A DNA stretch of 64,000 nt from Streptomyces cupreus (GTDB lineage Bacteria; Actinomycetota; Actinomycetes; Streptomycetales; Streptomycetaceae), in assembly GCF_014257025.1 (NCBI RefSeq), contig NZ_JACMSF010000008.1, forward strand, positions 169,288 through 233,287, given 5' to 3'. The notes under the pieces are model-generated. The model searched no databases. It saw only the letters and a program-made list of their open reading frames with translations, and was not told the origin of the DNA. Positions 55,641 through 64,000 of this stretch are shown piece after piece. Numbering within the stretch: position 1 is the stretch's first letter; each line of letters begins with the position of its first letter. The position numbers and the translations under genes are program-made.

Positions 55641-57271
55641 GCCGGGGTCCTCTCGCGGTCGCCGTTCCCGCGCAGCCGGATCCTGCGTTCCTTGGATCCT
55701 GCGGGTCCCGGTCCCACCAGCGCGCCGGTGCGCAGCCCCGAGGCGGCGAGCAGCCACAGCACCGGCTCGGCCGCCCGGCGCTGCTCGCTCTCCAGCGGAC
55801 CGGTGCCGGTGGCGGCACGGGCGCTCACCGCCCAGTAGCGGGCCGCCCGGAAGTCGTGGCCGAGAGCCCGGACCAGCGGGCCGAGACCGATCTGCTCCAG
55901 CCAGCCGTCGATCTCCGCGCCCGGTACGGCGAGGGTCGTCAGCTGGTCGAGGATGTCCCGCTTGGTGACGACGGTGGCCACGGACAGCCGCCCCCGCCGC
56001 CCGGTCAGCGCCGCCAGCTCGCCCGTCAGCCGCTGGTAGGTGTCCCACGGTCCCTGCGGCGAGGGCCGCGCCGCCTTGGCCCGCGCGAGATCGTCCGCGC
56101 CGAGCTTTCCGCGGACCTTGGCGTCGGCCAGGACGTCGGCGACGAGCACGACGCCGTCCGCGTGCTGGAGGTAGTGCTGGGTCCGCACCCGGTCGGCCTC
56201 GCTGACCGACTCGCCCATCGGGTCGTAGAGATAGAGCAGTCGGCGCCGGCGTCCGCGGGTCACCGTCAGCATCAGGGCGCGCGGCTGGCCGCCGGTGGTG
56301 GCGCGGGCCCAACCGGACTGCCGAAGCTCCTGGTTGAGGTCGTTCGCGGTGGTCCGGTCGTCGGCCGAGGCGTACTCGACGGTGAGCTCGCCGCGCCGCG
56401 CGAAGGCGTGCAGCCCCTCCACCACGGCCGCCATCAGCATCGTCTTGCCGGAGGAGGTGCCGCCGACCAGCGGCGCGTGGACGACTCGGGTGGTGCCGGT
56501 GATCTCGGGCAACCGCCGGTCGCAGTGCGGGCATTGCGTCGTCAGCTGCCCCCGCTTGGCTAACCGGGTCGTCGGCAGCCGGCGCCCGCAGCCGCACCGG
56601 TGCCACAGGACGCCGTACCGGCCGGGCCGCAGCGAGCCGTGTCCCGCGTCGCAGCCGGGGCAGCGGTGCACGGCGAGCGGTACGGGCCGATAGCAGCCCG
56701 GGTAGGGGCACTTGACGCGCACACCCCGGGCCAGCGCCCATGTCCGCTCCGCGCCCCACAGCACCGGCGCGGCCGTCGCGCAGCCCAGCCAGATCAGGGC
56801 CAGCAGCAGCGCGAACACCGCGAGGAACGTGCCGAGCAGCAGCGTGGCCAGGGCGGCACCCACGAGCGCGCCCGCCGCCGTGCCCGGGGCCACGAACACG
56901 ATCAGCAGTACCGCGGTGGCGGGCGAGTCGGTGCGCGGGCCGGAGGGCAGGCGCCCGCGGAACAGGTTCTTGCCGATCCGCTCCAGCCAGGGGTCGGCCA
57001 GCGCGGTCCACACGACCCGCATGCCGTAGCCCGCGGCGGTCACGCCGTCGACCCACATCTGCCGCCACCAGTAGCCGAGATGGGCGGGTTCATCGCTCCC
57101 CACGGCGGGGACCCGCTGGTCGGGACGGCCCGTCTGCCACGGCCCGAGCCCCTGCCAGACACCGCGCACCCCGACCCCGAGGAACTCCCACATCACCCGG
57201 CCCAGGCCCACGCCGACGGCGACAAGACCGCACCACAGGAAGTAGAACCACACCACCGTCGAGGCGCTCAT
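55637..57271 (-). CDS. Membrane-linked P-loop GTPase with zinc ribbons (double-GTPase 2-like)
   Basis: The protein has 544 residues from ATG 57271. A membrane segment at about 6-26 and two or more at about 118-165 precede zinc ribbons (CPYPGC ... CPGC, residues 188-207; CGCG ... CPHC, 226-250). The P-loop is GGTSSGKT (270-277); Walker B-like YLYDPMGES, VLVADVLAD, and a TKRD base-specificity motif (VVTKRD). A TTA codon encodes Leu237 (56561-56563). Start and stop both overlap neighbours by four bases. It matches the DO-GTPase2 family of GAP1 systems as I remember it. Confidence 0.82.
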   Translation of the reverse strand: MSASTVVWFYFLWCGLVAVGVGLGRVMWEFLGVGVRGVWQGLGPWQTGRPDQRVPAVGSDEPAHLGYWWRQMWVDGVTAAGYGMRVVWTALADPWLERIGKNLFRGRLPSGPRTDSPATAVLLIVFVAPGTAAGALVGAALATLLLGTFLAVFALLLALIWLGCATAAPVLWGAERTWALARGVRVKCPYPGCYRPVPLAVHRCPGCDAGHGSLRPGRYGVLWHRCGCGRRLPTTRLAKRGQLTTQCPHCDRRLPEITGTTRVVHAPLVGGTSSGKTMLMAAVVEGLHAFARRGELTVEYASADDRTTANDLNQELRQSGWARATTGGQPRALMLTVTRGRRRRLLYLYDPMGESVSEADRVRTQHYLQHADGVVLVADVLADAKVRGKLGADDLARAKAARPSPQGPWDTYQRLTGELAALTGRRGRLSVATVVTKRDILDQLTTLAVPGAEIDGWLEQIGLGPLVRALGHDFRAARYWAVSARAATGTGPLESEQRRAAEPVLWLLAASGLRTGALVGPGPAGSKERRIRLRGNGDRERTPA

Positions 57272-59772
57272 CGGCGGCCTCTCCGGTACGGCGGCTCCAC
57301 GTCCCCGGGCCACGGGGCGGCGGACTCACCGCGTCGTCCCCGCCCGGACAGGCGCCCCGCGAGGCGGCCGAGTGTGCCGGGACGGTTCCAGGAGCAGAAG
57401 GCGTCGAGCTTGCCGCGGCCGGCGCGGCCGAGCGTTGCCTCCACCTCGTTGACGTCCTCGGCGGGCAGCGCCTTCACGATCGGCCGCAGCACCTTGGTGA
57501 GCAGGGCCGAACTGGTCTCGTCCCAGGCGGGATGCGTGCCCGGGAAGGCGCTCCAGGCACAGAAGCAGACGGCGACGTACGACGGCACGACCCGCAGCCG
57601 GTCGCCCACGGAGGAGGACCGCGCGACGCGTTCGTAGGCGGCCAGCAGCCGCGGCTCGCCGGACCGGGCCAGGGCGTACAGCTCGCTCTCCGGTACCGAG
57701 TCCTCCATCAGCCGCCGGGCGAGCGCGTGGAAGGCCCGGTCCGTCACCGTGTCCGGCACCGGCTCGGCGGCGCCGTCCCGAAGCGACAGCACCCGCTGGA
57801 CCCATTCCTCGCCCTCACCCGCGGTGCCGAGCAGCCCCGCGTACTCCAGCAGAAGCAGCGCCGCCCGCTGCCCGGACCGCAGCTCGGTGGTGAAGCAGCG
57901 CAGCAGGTCCGCGGCGAGGACGGGGATGTCGCGGTCGTCGGCCGGTGCCGCGAGGGCGGCGTCGATCAGCACGTCCCGGGTACCGGCCGCCCGGTGCAGA
58001 TCAGAGCCGAGCTCGTTCAGCAGCAGACTCGCCTCCTGCCCCGTCGGCAGGTCTCCCTCGGGCCACACCAGCCGCAGCGCGGTCCGCAGTACGGCCGTGT
58101 CGGCGTGCGGGGACACCCCGGCGGTGCGCAGCACGCCGTGGAACCGGCCGAGCCGATCGCCCCCGGGCTCCGCGAGCACGCACATCCGCAGCTGCGGGAA
58201 GCCGGTCTGCAGGGCGACGGGGAGCCCCGACCCGGCCAACGCCCGTGCGACGCCCGGTGGATCGACCGCGGCCAGCGCGTCCAGCGCTCCGAAGAGCGCG
58301 ATGCGCAGCGCCGGATGCTCGCGCACGGCATCGAGCACCGCCGGAGTCCTGAGGCGGGGCGCGGGCGCGTCGACGGTCTCCGCGGCCCGCCGAGCCGGGT
58401 GCCCGACGGGGTGCTCCTCCCGTACGACCGACCGCTCGTCCGGTGTTACGCCCACCAGGGCGCACGCGAGCCGGCCGGCGAGCTCGGGGAGCAGATCCTG
58501 GCAGTCGACGTCGAGCAGATCCGCGACCCGCAGCAGGGCGAGCGGACGTCCGTCGGCGGGCTGTCCGGGGTCCGCGATGCCGGAGCGCAGGGCGGGCGCG
58601 AGATCGCGGGCCAGGTCGGCGTGGGCCTGCGGGGTCAGGGAGCCGGGGCGCAGGGCGGGGACCGGGCCGCCGCTGAGCAGGGCGGTCGACAGCACCCGCG
58701 CGGCGAGCGGCGCGGACACCGCGGTCGGCACCTGTCCGTCAAGACGCTCCAACAGGGCGGCGAGTGCGGCCGGTTCGTCCTCGTCCTCCCCGCCCCGGCA
58801 CAACCCGGCGATCAGCGCGCTCAGCGTCGCCGTGGGCAGCACCTGCTCGGCGGCCCATCGAGCCGCGGTCGCCCGCGCGTCCGACCGCAGCGCGACGCCC
58901 TCCGCCAGCGCCGCCACCGCGAGCGGCCCCAGAGCGTCCTCCGAGTGACGGAACAGATCGGGCAGGCCCGCGGTCCAGATCCGGGCGCACACCTCCGCCC
59001 AGGTGTCGGTGACCGGCTCCGACGGCGGTCGCCCGGTGCAGTCGTGCACCCGGTACCGGTGATCGTGAGCAATCCGCTCCGACGACGGCAGCGCCCCCAC
59101 GATCTGCTGACGGGCCTGCTGCGGACGGCGTGTGTACGTCGTGAACGTCAGCTGGTGTGCCTGTTCGCGCGGCAGCACCACGCAGGCGAGCGCGATCCAC
59201 TGGGCCACGTCCGCGCTGTCCTGCTCCACGAGCACGATCTGACCGGCGCCCGGATCCTCGGCGATCGCCCGCAGATCCGCGAAGAACGGCGCGAGCCAGG
59301 GGGCCCGGGATGCCGCGAAGGCGACCAGGCCGTCCCGGCGCAGCAGTCCCGACGGCTCCAACCGGTCGACGGGTTCGGGACGTCCGCCCGGGGGAGTGGT
59401 GTCGGACCAACGGGGCGACTCCCAGGCCGTGATGGGCAGCGCACCATCCGGCAGCCGGGCCCCGGGTGGCACATGCAGTGCGTGGGCGTGGAAGTTGCCC
59501 CACCGCCCGGTGTAGTCGGCACCGGTGTAGACCGATCGGCTCAACAGCCGCCCGCCGTCGGAGAGTTCACTGAAGCTGAACGCCTTCGGGAAGCCCCTCA
59601 GCTCCTCCGCGTCCGGTCGCGCCGGAAAATCGCGCGGCGGCTCGTAGCCGATGAGCTGCTCCGCCTCCCGCAGCAGCCCCTGCGGCACCCCCGCGCTGAC
59701 CGCGGTGAACCGGAAGCCCGAACCGTCCGGGCCAGGCGGCGCGGACGTGTAGTGCAGCTGGGCCAGCGTCAC
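57268..59772 (-). CDS. GTPase-associated protein 1 (GAP1-N2 type)
   Basis: The protein has 834 residues from GTG 59772, which overlaps the stop of the GTPase gene. The N-terminus TLAQLHYTSAPPGPDGSGFR and FPKAFSFSEL, VYTGADYTGRWGNFHAHAL are typical of GAP1-N2 domains; the central region carries QLTFTTYTRRPQQARQ, and the rest is a long helical array (HEAT/TPR-like). No catalytic site is recognised. In predicted NTPase conflict systems the GAP1 protein is thought to sense and assemble with two GTPases, which flank it here on both sides. Its stop overlaps the next GTPase start. Confidence 0.82.
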   Translation of the reverse strand: MTLAQLHYTSAPPGPDGSGFRFTAVSAGVPQGLLREAEQLIGYEPPRDFPARPDAEELRGFPKAFSFSELSDGGRLLSRSVYTGADYTGRWGNFHAHALHVPPGARLPDGALPITAWESPRWSDTTPPGGRPEPVDRLEPSGLLRRDGLVAFAASRAPWLAPFFADLRAIAEDPGAGQIVLVEQDSADVAQWIALACVVLPREQAHQLTFTTYTRRPQQARQQIVGALPSSERIAHDHRYRVHDCTGRPPSEPVTDTWAEVCARIWTAGLPDLFRHSEDALGPLAVAALAEGVALRSDARATAARWAAEQVLPTATLSALIAGLCRGGEDEDEPAALAALLERLDGQVPTAVSAPLAARVLSTALLSGGPVPALRPGSLTPQAHADLARDLAPALRSGIADPGQPADGRPLALLRVADLLDVDCQDLLPELAGRLACALVGVTPDERSVVREEHPVGHPARRAAETVDAPAPRLRTPAVLDAVREHPALRIALFGALDALAAVDPPGVARALAGSGLPVALQTGFPQLRMCVLAEPGGDRLGRFHGVLRTAGVSPHADTAVLRTALRLVWPEGDLPTGQEASLLLNELGSDLHRAAGTRDVLIDAALAAPADDRDIPVLAADLLRCFTTELRSGQRAALLLLEYAGLLGTAGEGEEWVQRVLSLRDGAAEPVPDTVTDRAFHALARRLMEDSVPESELYALARSGEPRLLAAYERVARSSSVGDRLRVVPSYVAVCFCAWSAFPGTHPAWDETSSALLTKVLRPIVKALPAEDVNEVEATLGRAGRGKLDAFCSWNRPGTLGRLAGRLSGRGRRGESAAPWPGDVEPPYRRGRR

Positions 59773-61010
59773 TTGCCCCGCTCCTTCCCCGTCGTACGGT
59801 GCACCGGCAGCAGTCCGCGCCGGGCCAGCAGCCACAGCAGCGGATCCTCCACCCGTATCGGCTGCGGACCCGACTTGGGTGCGTCCGCGGGTGCCTCGGC
59901 GGGCGGCGGAGCGCCCAGCGCGGACAGCCCGAACAGCGACAACTCTGCGAAGTCCAGCTCAAGTTGCCGTATCAGCGCGCCCGAGTCCCAGTCCGTGAGC
60001 AGGGAGCGGATCTCCTCGTGCACCGCGAGCCGGTCGTCCTCGTCGAAGGTGCCGTCCGGGTGCGGGGCGTTGCGCAGGACCGGGGAGTGCGGGTCGAGCA
60101 GCGGCCTGAGCATGTCCGTCTTGGTGACGGCCACCGCGATCGGCGTGGCCACCCGGCCCCGGGAGCCGCCCTTGCCGTGGGCGCGCAGTTGGCGGGCGAG
60201 GTCGGCGGCGATCTGCTGCGGCGGGGTCTCCACCACGGGCAGCGGAGGGCCGTCGTGGACGGGCAACCGGTCGCGCACGGACCCGAGTTGGAGCGGGTCC
60301 ACCAGCAGGACGATGCCGTCGGCGGCGCTGAGATAGCGGGTGTAGCGGTCCATCGCCTCGGCGCCCGCGAGATCCTCGCCCGCCGCGTCGAAGAAGACCA
60401 GCGCGGTGTGCCGGGTGCCCGAGCCCAGGCGGCTGCGCCGGGGCAGGCTGAGCCGGTACAGCAGCGGGTCGTTGAAGCCGAGGGCGGCCGGTCTGGTGGC
60501 GTCCGGCAGCCGCAGCCGCTCGTACAGGTCCTCCGCCATCTCCCGGTCCCGCACCTGGGTGCTCTGCCCCATCGCGGCCAGCGAGGCGTGGTAGGCCTGT
60601 CCGACCCGGTGGTTCAACTCGTTGACCAGCACCGAGACATACGTGCTCTTGCCGGAGGCCTTCGCCCCGACCAGGGCGATGATCCGGCTGTCCTGGTCGC
60701 AGTAGTCGCTCGGCAGGTCGTTGTGGCAGGACCCGCACACCCGGGTCGTCGTGCCCACCCCGCACCCGGGGCACGGCACGCTGCTGCCCGAGCCGGCGCG
60801 CCACCCGGCCTTGCGGGCCGGCGTGAACACGGGCCCGCGCATCCGGGCCCCGGGCGGAACCCCAGGACCCATGAACCCGGCCCACACGTCGTCGCGTTCG
60901 GGCCCGCAGGGGCTGCCGCCGCGGACGCCGGTCGGCGTCATCAGACAGCGGTAGGGCAGCTTGGCCGCGGAGGAGCGGGCGAAGCAGTAGGGGCAGATCA
61001 CGGTCGTCAT
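59769..61010 (-). CDS. P-loop GTPase with N-terminal zinc ribbons (double-GTPase family)
   Basis: The protein has 413 residues. Zinc ribbons: CPYC ... C (residues 6-22) and CPGC ... CGSC (80-95). P-loop GAKASGKS at 115-122; switch/Walker B FFDAAGED (207-213); VLLVDPLQL; base motif TKTD (296-299). Mutually coupled with GAP1 (GTGA overlap). Only 3 bp separate it from the preceding Fn3-like gene. GTP binding is expected from the motifs; the partner is probably GAP1 and the second GTPase. Confidence 0.85.
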   Translation of the reverse strand: MTTVICPYCFARSSAAKLPYRCLMTPTGVRGGSPCGPERDDVWAGFMGPGVPPGARMRGPVFTPARKAGWRAGSGSSVPCPGCGVGTTTRVCGSCHNDLPSDYCDQDSRIIALVGAKASGKSTYVSVLVNELNHRVGQAYHASLAAMGQSTQVRDREMAEDLYERLRLPDATRPAALGFNDPLLYRLSLPRRSRLGSGTRHTALVFFDAAGEDLAGAEAMDRYTRYLSAADGIVLLVDPLQLGSVRDRLPVHDGPPLPVVETPPQQIAADLARQLRAHGKGGSRGRVATPIAVAVTKTDMLRPLLDPHSPVLRNAPHPDGTFDEDDRLAVHEEIRSLLTDWDSGALIRQLELDFAELSLFGLSALGAPPPAEAPADAPKSGPQPIRVEDPLLWLLARRGLLPVHRTTGKERGK

Positions 61011-61013
61011 GGC

Positions 61014-63113
61014 TCAGCGCACCACCAGGGTCGCGGGGGACGGTTCTTCGAGGCGTACGGCGGCCGCGTGCTCGCCCAGCAGGAAGCCGCGCAGGGTGTA
61101 CGGGGCCGGGAGCGGCGCGACCGGCAGTTCCTGCTCGACCGTGCCGTGCCGGGTCAGATCGGTACCGGGGATCCGCAGCACGGTCGTTCCGTCGGCGGCG
61201 CTGCGCGGCCGGAGTGTCCCGCTGCGGGCGACACACACGAACTCGGGTGGCTCCGGGCCGCCCTCGCCGCCGGGGGAGGAGAGCGTGACCCTCAGCAGCG
61301 TACGGCCCTTGCCGAGGAACCGCCGCCGGTCGCACACGAGTTGATAGCCGATGGAGGTGTCAGGCGGCAGCACGGCCTCGGCACCGGGCGCCGTCACGAC
61401 CACCGCGTCCGGCACATGCGGCACGGCCGTGGCACGGATGCGCACCTCACGCGGACCCACGGGGAGCCGCAGCCCGCCGCGCCGGTAGGCGTGCGCGGTG
61501 ACGGTCCGCTCACCTTCGCCGTCGGGTCCTTCCCAGCGGACCATGAGGTGGTTCGTGCCGTCGGGCCAGTCCAGGAGGACGGAGACCTCCCCGCCGGGCA
61601 GGCGCTGGGCGGTCAGCCCGGTCACCGGCCGGAGCATCTCGACGTCCACCACGGGCCCGGCCAGCGCCCGTTCGCCCAGTACGGCGACGGCGGCGACCCG
61701 GGAGTGCCCGACGGGCGGGGCATCGGTGGCGGGCGGCAGGTCCGCGGTGCGCAACTCCGTGCCGGGCGGCGGTACTCGGCCCGGCCAGACCACCAGGCGG
61801 ACCTCGGCGTCCTGACCTCCGGTCCAGTCGAACCGTACGGTGTCGCCGTCGGGTGTGGCGGTGAGCGTACGGACGGGCCGGGGCCAGGGGTGGACGGTGT
61901 GCGTGGCGCGGACGCCGGGGGAGGGGACGAGGCGTCCGTCCGGAGCGCGGTAGTGGCACACGATACGGAGGGTGTGGGGGCCGACCGGCAACCCGGTCGC
62001 GGTGAATCCGTCGGCACGGGTGTCCAGCCGTGGCGCCGAATCGAGCTCGACGGTCACCTCCGCGGCGCCCGGCGGCCGTCGCCAGGACCCCACGATCCGC
62101 CCCGGACCGTCGGTCAGCTTCAGACCCGTCACCTCAGGGGCGAACAGCACCCGGTGCGACACCAGCGGGGGCCCGGCCACGCGTCCGTCCTCCAGCGGAA
62201 GTGCCGCGTACCGGACCGTGGTGCCGAGGGGTACGGCCGCGTCCTGGGCGGTGGGCACCTCGCGCACCCGGGCCTCGCCCTTCTCCGTGCGGTACAGACA
62301 CAGCAGCCGCCAGTCGGAGCCGGCGCGGTCCCAGTCCAACTCGACACGGTGCAGGGCGAGTTCGGCGCGCAAGGGCGCCTCGGGTCCGGGCCGGTGGACC
62401 CGCACCAGCCCCCGCAGCGCCCGCCTGTCGTCGGCCGCCAGGTCCAGTGCGCGCAGATAGTGCTCGCTCGCGGACTCCGGCGCGCCGCCCTCCTCGGCGC
62501 GGCGCCCCGCCGAAAGGGCCGCGTCGACCCTCGCCGACCGGGCGGCCAGCGCCGTCCGTAACCGCTCCAGACCCGGGTCGCCCTGCGGCAACCGCTCCAC
62601 CAGGCCGCGCACCCGGTGCATGCGCCGCCGCTCCCAGGCATCGGCCACGGACTCGGCCGCGTCCCGCTGCCGCCGGTCGAGCGCGGCCCGCAACTCGGCA
62701 GCCGCCACCAGACCGGCCGTCTCGTCGGGATGGACGCCCAACTCCTCGACGGGACAGGACTCCTGGAGCAGACAGATCAGCTGGTACAGCACGACCCGGC
62801 GCGGCCCCTGCGGATCACGCCGGCACAGCCCCGCCAACAGCTCCACCACCCGGGCGCTCGGGGAGGCGGTGCGGGCCAGGTCGTCCAGCAATGCCGCGTC
62901 CACCCGTCGTCGGCCGCGCGGGCCGGAGGGAACGTACAGGCCGTCGAGGACGCGTAAGCCGCCCGCGGGGGCGAGTGCCTCGCCTATGTGCCGTAACCCT
63001 GCCGCGTGTTGGGCGGCGGCCAGGTCGCCGTAACCGACGACCAAGGGGCTCAGCGGCAGCCCGGACAGGGCCCGCGGCAGGCCCAGATGGTGCCCGAACT
63101 CCCGACCCGCCAC
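61014..63113 (-). CDS. Fn3-like repeat protein, first gene of the GTPase operon, three TTA codons
   Basis: The protein has 699 residues from GTG 63113 behind gggggag. Residues 1-240 are helical (LRAALDRRQRDAAESVADAW, TPR-like ASEHYLRALDLAADD). From about 260 come at least four beta-sandwich repeats of fibronectin type III style (VTGLKLTDGPGRIVGSW, VRTLTATPDGDTVRFDW, VTGLTAQRLPGGEVSVLLDW). No catalytic motif is seen. Leucines 40, 53 and 185 are TTA codons (62994-62996, 62955-62957, 62559-62561), an unusual load that would make the whole operon's first step bldA-dependent. It probably serves as recognition or scaffold. The family is not recognised by name. Confidence 0.8.
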   Translation of the reverse strand: MAGREFGHHLGLPRALSGLPLSPLVVGYGDLAAAQHAAGLRHIGEALAPAGGLRVLDGLYVPSGPRGRRRVDAALLDDLARTASPSARVVELLAGLCRRDPQGPRRVVLYQLICLLQESCPVEELGVHPDETAGLVAAAELRAALDRRQRDAAESVADAWERRRMHRVRGLVERLPQGDPGLERLRTALAARSARVDAALSAGRRAEEGGAPESASEHYLRALDLAADDRRALRGLVRVHRPGPEAPLRAELALHRVELDWDRAGSDWRLLCLYRTEKGEARVREVPTAQDAAVPLGTTVRYAALPLEDGRVAGPPLVSHRVLFAPEVTGLKLTDGPGRIVGSWRRPPGAAEVTVELDSAPRLDTRADGFTATGLPVGPHTLRIVCHYRAPDGRLVPSPGVRATHTVHPWPRPVRTLTATPDGDTVRFDWTGGQDAEVRLVVWPGRVPPPGTELRTADLPPATDAPPVGHSRVAAVAVLGERALAGPVVDVEMLRPVTGLTAQRLPGGEVSVLLDWPDGTNHLMVRWEGPDGEGERTVTAHAYRRGGLRLPVGPREVRIRATAVPHVPDAVVVTAPGAEAVLPPDTSIGYQLVCDRRRFLGKGRTLLRVTLSSPGGEGGPEPPEFVCVARSGTLRPRSAADGTTVLRIPGTDLTRHGTVEQELPVAPLPAPYTLRGFLLGEHAAAVRLEEPSPATLVVR

Positions 63114-63211
63114 GTGAACTGCTCTCCCCCGCTCGCCTTCGAGGGACCATCCCAGCAGATAGCCGGGACAGGGGAGACGCTTTTACCGAATCCGACCAGG
63201 TAGGGGACGCG

Positions 63212-63952
63212 TCAGGCGCCGACGGCCGTCAACACCGGTACCCGGGCCACGTCGTACCGCTCCAGCAACAGCCGCGCCACCTCCGGCGCCGGGCCGAGGA
63301 CATCGGCGAGGACGTCCGCCTCGGCGGCGCCCCGCGCGATGCGGTCCGGGAGGAAGCCGGGCGCGAGGACGTACGGCGCGACGGCCACCCGCTCGCAGCC
63401 GAGGGCGCGCAGTTCGCGGACCGCGTCCTCGGTGCGGGGCAGGGATGCGGAGGCGAACGCGGGCCGCACGGCGCACCAACCGGTGTGCCGCCACTCCCGC
63501 GCGATTTCTGCGATCACCGCGCTCGCCTCCGGGTCGGTGGACCCCGCCGAGGCCAGCACGACCCCGGTCGAGGACTTGTCGGCGGGCGTGAGACCCGCCT
63601 CGTACAGCCGCCGCTCCAGCGCCGCGAGCAGCAGCGGGGACGGGCCGAGCACCTCCGCCTGCCGGATGCGCAACTGCGGGGGCGCGTCCCGCAGGACCGC
63701 GGGGATGTCCGCCTTCGCGTGGAAGGCACGGGTCAGCAGCAGGGGCAGTGCCACGATGTCGCGCACGCCCTCCGCCGCCAGCGATTCCAGCACGCCCTGC
63801 ACGGAGGGGACGTTGAAGTCCAGGAAGCCGGTCTCCACGCGCAGTCCGGGCCGCGACGAGCGCACGCGCCGTACGAGGGCGTGCACGGTCGCGGCGTGCC
63901 GCGGGTCGCGGCTGCCGTGGGCGATGACGAGAAGGACCGGCCGGTGGCGCAT
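63212..63952 (-). CDS. CbiX-type sirohydrochlorin/cobalt chelatase family protein
   Basis: The protein has 246 residues with two CbiX repeats. The N-terminal metal-binding His12 is in VIAHGSRDPRH, and a second in LLLTRAFHAKADIP. C-terminal repeat: VVLASAGSTDPEAS and VAVAPYVLAPGFLPDRI. It inserts metal (cobalt or iron) into sirohydrochlorin for siroheme or cobalamin, consistent with sulphate or nitrite reduction genes. It has 98 bp to the GTPase operon downstream on the same strand; the start lies 5 bp after the stop of the gene coming from the right edge. Confidence 0.9.
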   Translation of the reverse strand: MRHRPVLLVIAHGSRDPRHAATVHALVRRVRSSRPGLRVETGFLDFNVPSVQGVLESLAAEGVRDIVALPLLLTRAFHAKADIPAVLRDAPPQLRIRQAEVLGPSPLLLAALERRLYEAGLTPADKSSTGVVLASAGSTDPEASAVIAEIAREWRHTGWCAVRPAFASASLPRTEDAVRELRALGCERVAVAPYVLAPGFLPDRIARGAAEADVLADVLGPAPEVARLLLERYDVARVPVLTAVGA

Positions 63953-63957
63953 GGGAC

Positions 63958-64000
63958 TCAGCTCCTCGCCAGCAGACCGCGGCTGCGCAGCACCCAGCGC
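63958..64000 (-). CDS. C-terminal end of an unidentified gene
   Basis: The last visible codons on the minus strand read WVLRSRGLLARS then TGA (63958-63960). The body of the gene lies beyond the right edge. Because it ends 5 bp before the chelatase start, the two are likely to be one operon. Too little is visible to name it. Confidence 0.5.
   Translation of the reverse strand, partial: RWVLRSRGLLARS

Overview
This is a chromosomal window from a high-GC actinomycete, almost certainly a Streptomyces. The evidence is strong GC bias at third codon positions, a two-domain geosmin synthase, an AfsA/ScbA-type gamma-butyrolactone synthase next to an ArpA/ScbR-type receptor, a Streptomyces subtilisin inhibitor, an OleD/MgtA-like macrolide glycosyltransferase, a SAV2148-family protein, and rare TTA leucine codons confined to a few genes. 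I saw no rRNA, tRNA, CRISPR array, insertion sequence or prophage.

Layout. 1-6 kb holds the tail of an osmoprotectant-binding protein, a secreted GH43/AbfB protein, a broken DUF6230/DUF6114 pair, a membrane-anchored AA10 lytic polysaccharide monooxygenase and a secreted subtilase. 6-12.6 kb is a quorum-signalling locus: an NmrA-type reductase and scbR-like receptor face scbA across an operator, and a second receptor-like regulator (with its own operator and a TTA codon) follows. A DUF89 protein, a P450 and an alpha/beta hydrolase come next. 12.6-23 kb is a mixed region: a secreted EEP nuclease, geosmin synthase, a large unknown protein, a GATase-like protein, LysR, PDZ, LysE, an M24 peptidase and a degenerate APH protein. 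23-35 kb carries the glycogen-to-trehalose genes treZ, treY and glgX, interleaved with an FHA protein, two M14 carboxypeptidase paralogues, a subtilisin inhibitor and an MFS transporter. 35-50 kb has a compact copper-amine-oxidase-like secreted protein with a partner, a SAV2148-type HEPN protein, an exonuclease, a YbaK-type deacylase, an EamA transporter with LysR, a sugar ABC importer, the macrolide glycosyltransferase, an MMPL transporter and a DUF1697 protein.

50.7-63.1 kb is the most interesting block. A tightly packed eight-gene minus-strand operon encodes an Fn3-like repeat protein, two P-loop GTPases with zinc ribbons, a GAP1-type GTPase-associated protein, a 39-residue membrane protein, a vWA protein, a PP2C phosphatase and an atypical Ser/Thr kinase. 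It converges on two plus-strand genes whose products share a short Asn/Gly-rich motif (NVNGPAIFG), one at its C-terminus and one at its N-terminus. This fits the predicted GAP1/double-GTPase conflict-system families, with the convergent pair as candidate effectors. TTA codons in the operon's first gene (three), in one GTPase and at codon 6 of the membrane effector candidate suggest bldA (developmental) gating. The window ends with a CbiX-type chelatase and the last codons of another gene.
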